Positions 58,895-64,000 of a stretch of DNA of 64,000 bases are shown in pieces; the first letter of the stretch is position 1, and the number at the start of each line of letters is the position of its first letter. Under the pieces are notes generated by a model. The model saw nothing but the letters and a program-made list of their open reading frames with translations, did not search any database and was not told the DNA's origin. Both the position numbers and the translations under genes were made by a program. The stretch comes from VFMC01 sp040398525 (GTDB lineage Bacteria > Actinomycetota > Acidimicrobiia > Acidimicrobiales > Ilumatobacteraceae), in assembly GCA_040398525.1 (NCBI GenBank), contig JBBATY010000003.1, positions 124,001-188,000 of the forward strand, written 5' to 3'.

Positions 58895-59785
58895 TCAGGG
58901 CAGCGTCAACACGCCGCAGTCGTCGTCGCAGGCACACAACCCGTCGGCGAGCACGCCTGCGACGATACGGCTCGCGGCATCCGGCGGGCGACCGACCACC
59001 TGAGCGACGGCGTCGACGCGCACCGGGCCGTCGGCGAGCGCTCGCAGCAGGCGGCCGCGCGCCTGGCGATCGCTGCCCTCGAACCGGGCCTGCCGGGAGC
59101 TCACGCCGGCCGAGCCGATCGCCGGATCGACCGACGCCGGGTCGCCACGCCAGGCGCACGTCGCAGCGAGCGGGCACGACGCGCAGTCGGGCGACGTCGG
59201 TCGGCACAGCAGTGCGCCGAGCTCCATCAAGCACTGGTTCCATGCCCACGATTCGCCAGCCGCGAGCGACGCGTCGGCCAGCGACTGGGCCTCGCGCGCG
59301 GTCATCGTCCGGCCGGCGACACGGGCGAGCACGCGGGCCACGTTCGTGTCGACGACGGCCGCCTCGGCCTCGAACGCGAACGCCAGCACCGCACGAGCCG
59401 TGTAGGGGCCGACACCGGGCAGCGCCAGCAGCCCGGTGAGCGTGTCGGGGAACCGACCCAGCTCGACGACCTCACCCGCTGCTGCGTGCAGGTTGCGTGC
59501 CCGGCGGGGGTAGCCGAGGCCCTGCCACAGGCGCAACAGGTCGCCGAGCGACGCGGCCGCGCACGCGTCGGGCGTGGGGAACGCGTCCATGAACTCGAGC
59601 CACTTCGGCACGACCCGGTGGACCTGGGTCTGCTGGGCCATCACCTCGCTGACGAGCACGGCCCACGGGTCGCGAGTGCGCCGCCAGGGCAGGTCGCGGA
59701 GTCGGGGCAGGCCCCAGCCGAGCACGGCCCCGCGCTCGAGCAGGGGCGTGTCGTTCAGCGGGTCGTCACTCCCAGACGTCGACAC
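58895..59785 (-). CDS. mutY: A/G-specific adenine glycosylase MutY
   Basis: 296 residues. PWAVLVSEVMAQQTQVHRVV holds the catalytic Glu, LPGVGPYTARAVLAFAF is the helix-hairpin-helix, VVDTNVARVLARV the Asp and CRPTSPDCASCPLAATC the [4Fe-4S] cysteines (C-x6-C-x2-C-x5-C). It excises A opposite 8-oxoG. The C-terminus is shorter than in E. coli MutY, with a winged-helix-like segment in place of the Nudix-like domain, as is usual in actinobacteria. Overlaps the MaoC gene by 20 nt. Confidence 0.92.
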   Translation of the reverse strand: MSTSGSDDPLNDTPLLERGAVLGWGLPRLRDLPWRRTRDPWAVLVSEVMAQQTQVHRVVPKWLEFMDAFPTPDACAAASLGDLLRLWQGLGYPRRARNLHAAAGEVVELGRFPDTLTGLLALPGVGPYTARAVLAFAFEAEAAVVDTNVARVLARVAGRTMTAREAQSLADASLAAGESWAWNQCLMELGALLCRPTSPDCASCPLAATCAWRGDPASVDPAIGSAGVSSRQARFEGSDRQARGRLLRALADGPVRVDAVAQVVGRPPDAASRIVAGVLADGLCACDDDCGVLTLP

Positions 59786-60278
59786 CGTCGTAGGGGCGCT
59801 CGCGCGACGGGGCGAACTCGCGCTTCCACACCATCACCCGACGGCGGAAGTAGCAGACCTCTTTGCCGTCCTGGTTGAAGCCCTTGGTCTCGACGGTCAC
59901 CACCCCGCGGTCGTTGCGGCTCTTCGACTCCTGCACGTCGAGCACCCGGGTCTCGGCGTGGATCGTGTCGCCGTGGAAGGTGGGGGACTTGTGCTGCAGC
60001 GTCTCGACCTCGAGGTTGGCGATCGCCGCACCGCTCACATCGGGCACACTCATGCCGAGCACCAGCGAGTACACGAGGTTGCCCACCACCACGTTGCGGC
60101 CCTGCACGCTCTTCGCAGCGAACCAGTCGTTGGTGTGCAACGGGTGGTGGTTCATCGTGATCATGCAGAACAGATGGTCGTCGTACTCGGTGATCGTCTT
60201 GCCGGGCCAGTGCTTGTAGACGTCGCCGACGACGAAGTCCTCGAGGTGGCGACCGAAGGGGCGCTCGTGGGTGGTCAT
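59766..60278 (-). CDS. MaoC-like hot-dog hydratase
   Basis: 170 residues. FVVGDVYKHWPGKTITEYDD and MITMNHHPLHTNDWFAA hold the R-hydratase Asp/His dyad region, with VVGNLVYSLVLGMSV following. Similar to mesaconyl-CoA/enoyl-CoA hydratase-type MaoC proteins. Its start overlaps nothing upstream; the 3' end overlaps mutY, so the two are cotranscribed. Confidence 0.88.
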   Translation of the reverse strand: MTTHERPFGRHLEDFVVGDVYKHWPGKTITEYDDHLFCMITMNHHPLHTNDWFAAKSVQGRNVVVGNLVYSLVLGMSVPDVSGAAIANLEVETLQHKSPTFHGDTIHAETRVLDVQESKSRNDRGVVTVETKGFNQDGKEVCYFRRRVMVWKREFAPSRERPYDGVDVWE

Positions 60279-60288
60279 GGAGGCGACG

Positions 60289-61503
60289 TTAGTCGTCGAC
60301 CCCGGCGGGACGCTCGGTCGCCCCGGTGTGATCCGGGCGGTGCCCGAAGCGAACGGCGAAGTCGAGCGGGCCCTCCGGGTTGTCGGCCTCGGCAGCAGCG
60401 ATGTCGCGCAGCGACTCGAGACGCTCGCGGCGTTCGATGCTCCACGGGCCGAAGCGCAGCGATGCGTACATCAACCCGCCGAGCACGATCGGGAAGAAGA
60501 ACTGCGCCAGACGCCAGGCCGCCACGCCGAGGAATGCCGTCGAGCTGGCGATGCCGAAGCCGACCAGGGCCGACGGCAGCGCGACGTCGATGACGCCCAG
60601 GCCACCGGGCGTGATCGGGATCACCGCGAGCACGTTCACCAGCCCGAATGCGACCAGCAGTGCGTCGACGTCGGGCGGATCGCCGAAGGCGGCGAGGAAC
60701 ACCCACAGCGCAGCGGCATCGATCAACCAGTTCGCCGCACCCCAGCCGAGCACCCGGCCGAGCAGCTTGCGGTCGGCGGCGAGCTCCTCGAGGCGGGCAC
60801 CGATGTGGCGGACCCCGGCAGCGGCGCGGTGCTCGTCGAGCCGGAGCTTGCGGGCGATCCAGCGGAACATCCGCTCGGCGCGGGTCTGGCCCTCCATCAG
60901 CGCGAACACGAGGAACCCGGCGAAGGCCATCAACAGCACACCTGCGATGGCCGCAGTCGCGTACCCGCCGTTCACCCCGCGGATGGGGATCGAGATGACG
61001 AGCGCCAACCAGAAGATGGCATTGAGCACCACCGCCGACACCAGTCCCGCTGTGGCGATGGCAAAGCCGGCATCGGGGCCAGGCACCCCGGACAGCGTCA
61101 TCAGGCGGTAGCCGAGGGCCGAGCCGGCAGCGCTGCCGCCCGGCACGATGCTCGACAGCGCCTTGGTGCTCATCTGGATGCGGAACAGCCGCACAATCGA
61201 CAGCGACCGGCCCGCCTCGCCGAGCGCCGCCCTGGTGAGCAGCGAGTAGGTGAACAGGGCGACGATCTCGAGCACGAAGCCGAGGCCGATCATCCACGGG
61301 CTCACCGAGTTGAGCTCGCTGGCCGCCTTGCTCGCCCGCGGCAGCACCGTGACGATCGCGAAGTAGACGATGCCGAGGAACAGGGCGAGCTTGATGGTCA
61401 GGCGGAAGCGCTGATAGCGACGCGGGCGCGGCGGACCGCCGGTGTCGTCGGGTGAGACCCGGGGCAGTTCGCCCGTGGAAGCGCCCGGATCGTCGAGGTC
61501 CAC
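60289..61503 (-). CDS. Lysylphosphatidylglycerol synthase TM-region/flippase-like (UPF0104) membrane protein
   Basis: 404 residues, about eight to nine membrane helices from residue 38. SSIVPGGSAAGSALGYRLMT and VIPITPGGLGVIDVALPSAL are the family's conserved loop motifs. The cytoplasmic N-terminus is Pro/Asp-rich; the C-terminus is a charged tail. Family members include the MprF flippase domain and actinobacterial glycolipid-associated proteins. Substrate lipid unknown. Confidence 0.85.
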   Translation of the reverse strand: MDLDDPGASTGELPRVSPDDTGGPPRPRRYQRFRLTIKLALFLGIVYFAIVTVLPRASKAASELNSVSPWMIGLGFVLEIVALFTYSLLTRAALGEAGRSLSIVRLFRIQMSTKALSSIVPGGSAAGSALGYRLMTLSGVPGPDAGFAIATAGLVSAVVLNAIFWLALVISIPIRGVNGGYATAAIAGVLLMAFAGFLVFALMEGQTRAERMFRWIARKLRLDEHRAAAGVRHIGARLEELAADRKLLGRVLGWGAANWLIDAAALWVFLAAFGDPPDVDALLVAFGLVNVLAVIPITPGGLGVIDVALPSALVGFGIASSTAFLGVAAWRLAQFFFPIVLGGLMYASLRFGPWSIERRERLESLRDIAAAEADNPEGPLDFAVRFGHRPDHTGATERPAGVDD

Positions 61504-61549
61504 CTCTCTTTGTTAGCCGATCTCACCACCCGGCGCAGGCACCTGGCGG

Positions 61550-62539
61550 CTAGGCGAACGCAGCGACCACCGCACGCAGGTGCGCGAACAGGGGCTCGCG
61601 CGCCTCGGCCGGGCACTTGCCGAGGTGCACCATCACCACGTCGCGGTCGGGCGCCACCACGATGAACTGCCCTTCGTAGCCCTGGGCGGCAAAGGCTCCG
61701 GGGAACTCCGGCCGCAGCCACCAGTGCCGACCGTAGGGGTAGGTGGAGTCCTCGCCGTGGGCCACCCAGGTGCGGGCGTGGTCGCGCCAGCCCTCGGGCA
61801 GGATCCGTTGGCCGTCGACGACCCCGTCGTGGAGGTAGAGCTCGCCGAAGCGGGCAAAGTCGCGGGTCGTGGCGTAGACGAACGACGAGCCGATGAAGGT
61901 GCCGGCATCGTCGAACTTGGCCGTGGCGCTGGTCATTCCTGTGGGGCCGAACAACCGCTCCTGCAGGAAGCGTTCCGTTGCAGTGCGCCGATCGGTGCCG
62001 TCGCGTGCCGCGAGCGCGTCGCCGAGGATGCGGGTGACGATGTTGGTCGTGCCGCTCGAGTAGTTCCATACGGCGCCGGGCTGGTGCAGCAGCGGTAACG
62101 ACGCGGCATACCCCGCGACGTCGCCAGCACCGCTGCCGAACAACATGTCGATGCAGTGGCTGATCGAGTCGTCGACGTAGTCCTCGATGAACTCGAGCCC
62201 GGGCCGCATCTCGAGCAGGTCCTGCAGGGTGATCGAGGCTCGCTCGTCGTCGCGCCACTCGGCGACCGGTGCAGGCGTGTCGAGCCCGAGCAGGCCATCG
62301 GCGATCGCCATGCCGACCGCGGCGTGAGTGATGCTCTTGGCCATGCTCCACGAGATCAGTGTCGTCTCGGCGGTCACCGGCGCCCCGGGCCCGAGCGGCG
62401 TGTCGGGCTGCGTGCCGTACCGCTCGAGCACCACCTCACCGCCGTGCACGACCAGGAGGGCGAGCGACACGCCGTGCGATGCGTCGGGGGCGAACAGGGC
62501 GTCCGCAGCAGCGGTCGCAGCGTCAGGTGCAGTCGGCAT
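61550..62539 (-). CDS. Serine hydrolase of the beta-lactamase/esterase (class C-like) family
   Basis: 329 residues, no signal peptide. SWSMAKSITHAAVG carries S-x-x-K, NYSSGTTNIV the Y-x-(S/N) motif, and the C-terminal GYEGQFIVVAPD replaces the KTG box region. Members act as esterases or D-aminopeptidases rather than resistance enzymes. -10 TACGTT (62551-62546) lies 6 nt before the ATG. Divergent from the nucleotidyltransferase gene. Confidence 0.88.
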   Translation of the reverse strand: MPTAPDAATAAADALFAPDASHGVSLALLVVHGGEVVLERYGTQPDTPLGPGAPVTAETTLISWSMAKSITHAAVGMAIADGLLGLDTPAPVAEWRDDERASITLQDLLEMRPGLEFIEDYVDDSISHCIDMLFGSGAGDVAGYAASLPLLHQPGAVWNYSSGTTNIVTRILGDALAARDGTDRRTATERFLQERLFGPTGMTSATAKFDDAGTFIGSSFVYATTRDFARFGELYLHDGVVDGQRILPEGWRDHARTWVAHGEDSTYPYGRHWWLRPEFPGAFAAQGYEGQFIVVAPDRDVVMVHLGKCPAEAREPLFAHLRAVVAAFA

Positions 62540-62575
62540 GGTGGCAACGTACCCGAGCGCGGACAGACTGGAGCG

Positions 62576-63373
62576 ATGGACGTCGCCACGGCCCTCGGCA
62601 CCTACCTCGACGTCGTCGACGCGTGCGCGCCCGGCGTGGTGGAGGGGCTCTACGTGGTCGGCTCGTACGCCCTCGGCGACTGGCACGAGGGGCGCAGCGA
62701 CATCGACATCGTCGCGGTCACGGCCGAGGCGGCGACCGACGACGACGCTGCGCAGCTGCGCACCGCCCATGCGGTGCTGGCCGACCAACTGCCCGACGGG
62801 CCGCGCATCGATGGCCCGTACGTCGCCTGGAGCGACCTGATCACCCCGCCGATGGGCCTGCACCGTCCCTGGGCCATGCACGGCGAGCTCCACCACGACG
62901 GCGACTGCTTCGAGCTCAACCCCGTCACCTGGTACACCCTCGCCACCCACGGGGTCACCGTGCGCGGCCCTGCTGTCGATCGGTTGGGCGTGTACGTCGA
63001 TGTCGAGGCCCGTGTGCGGTTCTGCGTCGACAACCTCATCGGCTACTGGCGTCCGCTCGCCGCCCAGGTCCGGGCCATGGCCGCGGCCACGCCCGACGGG
63101 CAGTTCGACGCCGGCAGCCTCGAGTGGGTCGCGCTCGGAGCGCTCCGATTGCACCACACCAGCTTCGAGGGTGGTGTCATCAGCAAGGCCGCAGCCGGCG
63201 CCTACGGCCTCGAGGTCGCCCCACCCCGGTTCCACGAGCTGCTCGACACGGCGATCGCCGTGCGCGCCGGCCGAGCCAACGACGTCTCGTTCGGCACCGA
63301 CCTGCTGCTGACGGCGGCCGACCTGGTCGACTGGTGCGTCGGCGAGGCCGAGGCTGCGCTTCCCGTGGGCTGA
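62576..63373 (+). CDS. AadA-like nucleotidyltransferase
   Basis: 265 residues. VVGSYALGDWHEGRSDIDIV is the G-S-x10-D-x-D nucleotidyltransferase motif, followed by a helical C-terminal domain with RFCVDNLIGYWRPLAAQVRA. It resembles AadA/ANT proteins that adenylate small molecules, but a drug substrate is not implied. Start preceded by CAGACT 6 nt upstream. Confidence 0.82.
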   Translation: MDVATALGTYLDVVDACAPGVVEGLYVVGSYALGDWHEGRSDIDIVAVTAEAATDDDAAQLRTAHAVLADQLPDGPRIDGPYVAWSDLITPPMGLHRPWAMHGELHHDGDCFELNPVTWYTLATHGVTVRGPAVDRLGVYVDVEARVRFCVDNLIGYWRPLAAQVRAMAAATPDGQFDAGSLEWVALGALRLHHTSFEGGVISKAAAGAYGLEVAPPRFHELLDTAIAVRAGRANDVSFGTDLLLTAADLVDWCVGEAEAALPVG

Positions 63374-63388
63374 GCGGTCGGCGCAGGC

Positions 63389-64000
63389 TCAGCGGCGGAC
63401 GTCGAACTGCTCGACGGCGGCGTGCTTGCGGCGCTGGTCGAGCCACTTCGCCGGCAGCTCAGGCACCGAGCCGAGCGCCAGGTCGATGGCCTGGTCGACC
63501 CCGGTGGCCTGAGCCAGCAGCTGCGTGTGCTCGGAGCGCACGAACCCGCTGCGCACGGCATGGTCGACCCATGCCACCAAGGGCGACCAGTAGCCGGCGA
63601 CGTCGAGCAGCACCACCGGCTTGCGCACCAGGCCGAGCTGGTTCCACGTCACCATCTCGAACAGCTCCTCCACCGTGCCGAAGCCGCCGGGCAGAGCGAT
63701 GAAGCCGTCGGCAAGCTGCTCGAAGCGAGCCTTGCGCTGGTGCATGTCGTCGACCACCTCGAGCGAGGTGACGCTACGGTGCGCCACCTCGGCGCTCACC
63801 AACTGCGTGGTGATCACCCCGGTCACCTCGCCGCCCGCAGCCAGTGCGGCATCGGCCAGCGTGCCCATCATCCCGACGTGACCGCCGCCGTACACCAGGC
63901 CGATGCCGCGATCGGCGAGCCGGCGACCGAGCGCGACGGCTGCTTCGGCGTAGACCGGGTCGGTACCCGGGTTCGAGCCGCAGTACACGCACAGGCGGGG
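63389..64000 (-). CDS. LOG family protein (TIGR00730, N-terminus outside window)
   Basis: The frame is open to the window edge (PRLCVYCGSNPGTD), so the first few residues lie outside. GLVYGGGHVGMMGTLADAAL, then HQRKARFEQLADGFIALPGG and FGTVEELFEMVTWNQLG carry the PGGxGTxxE motif. LOG proteins hydrolyse nucleotide 5'-monophosphates to free base, originally cytokinin nucleotides. A convergent gap of 15 nt separates it from the nucleotidyltransferase. Confidence 0.9.
   Translation of the reverse strand, partial: PRLCVYCGSNPGTDPVYAEAAVALGRRLADRGIGLVYGGGHVGMMGTLADAALAAGGEVTGVITTQLVSAEVAHRSVTSLEVVDDMHQRKARFEQLADGFIALPGGFGTVEELFEMVTWNQLGLVRKPVVLLDVAGYWSPLVAWVDHAVRSGFVRSEHTQLLAQATGVDQAIDLALGSVPELPAKWLDQRRKHAAVEQFDVRR

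Noticed and set aside
1..64000. tRNA, rRNA, CRISPR arrays, insertion sequences
   Set aside because: No cloverleaf, repeat-spacer array or transposase motif was seen on either strand.

Overview
The window is 64 kb of high-GC DNA that reads as an actinobacterium, most plausibly class Acidimicrobiia (Ilumatobacter-like). This is inferred from the gene families: a mycothiol-dependent maleylpyruvate isomerase-type protein, an F420/flavin PPOX protein, SUF genes with a Rieske ferredoxin, many actinobacterial DUF proteins, and very frequent leaderless starts. I saw no rRNA, tRNA, CRISPR array, transposase or integrase.

Layout. 0-4.6 kb: nucleotide-sugar and surface-glycan genes (DegT aminotransferase, LpxA-like acyltransferase, UDP-glucose dehydrogenase, UDP-glucuronate decarboxylase, GalE-type epimerase). 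4.6-9.9 kb: hydrolase, mycothiol-dependent isomerase, acyl-CoA dehydrogenase, VapBC and metallo-hydrolase genes. 9.9-11.6 kb: a secreted polymorphic-toxin-like protein with a tightly linked candidate immunity gene. 14-16.5 kb: SUF locus 1 (sufC-sufS-sufU). 16.5-28.7 kb: nucleoside hydrolase, dehydrogenases, small transporters, an M24 enzyme resembling DddP, PaiB, a 2-oxoglutarate oxygenase, a DNA alkylation-repair protein and an acetyltransferase. 28.7-37.3 kb: an MFS exporter, two TetR regulators and their divergent targets, DinB-type proteins.

37.3-41.8 kb is an accessory stretch: an SDR, a SnoaL-like protein, a nucleotidyltransferase pair, HicBA and a GNAT enzyme are separated by four partial copies of the 3' end of one intact ybaK-family gene, all in the same orientation. 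41.8-45.7 kb: a P-type cation ATPase behind a yybP-ykoY-like (Mn2+) riboswitch, then HtpX. 45.7-51.7 kb: SUF loci 2 (sufD-Rieske-sufC) and 3 (sufB) with other genes between. 51.8-64 kb: ferredoxin, oligopeptidase B, metallo-beta-lactamase proteins, an epoxide-hydrolase-like gene, a thioredoxin-fold fusion protein translationally coupled to a UGSC-family selenoprotein, MutY, a MaoC hydratase, a flippase-like membrane protein, a serine hydrolase, an AadA-like nucleotidyltransferase and a LOG-family enzyme.

Main observations. (1) An in-frame UGA at 58139-58141, followed by Gly-Ser-Cys and a bSECIS-like hairpin, indicates a selenoprotein that ordinary annotation would split in two. (2) Three dispersed SUF loci share one palindrome, TTTCCACTAY-N4-ATAGT(GG)AAA, at their promoters, which implies a common regulator. 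(3) The ybaK 3'-end fragments punctuate an accessory gene cluster. (4) A -10 hexamer TANNNT lies 6-9 nt before about 27 start codons, so leaderless mRNA seems to be the default, and this rule resolves several starts.
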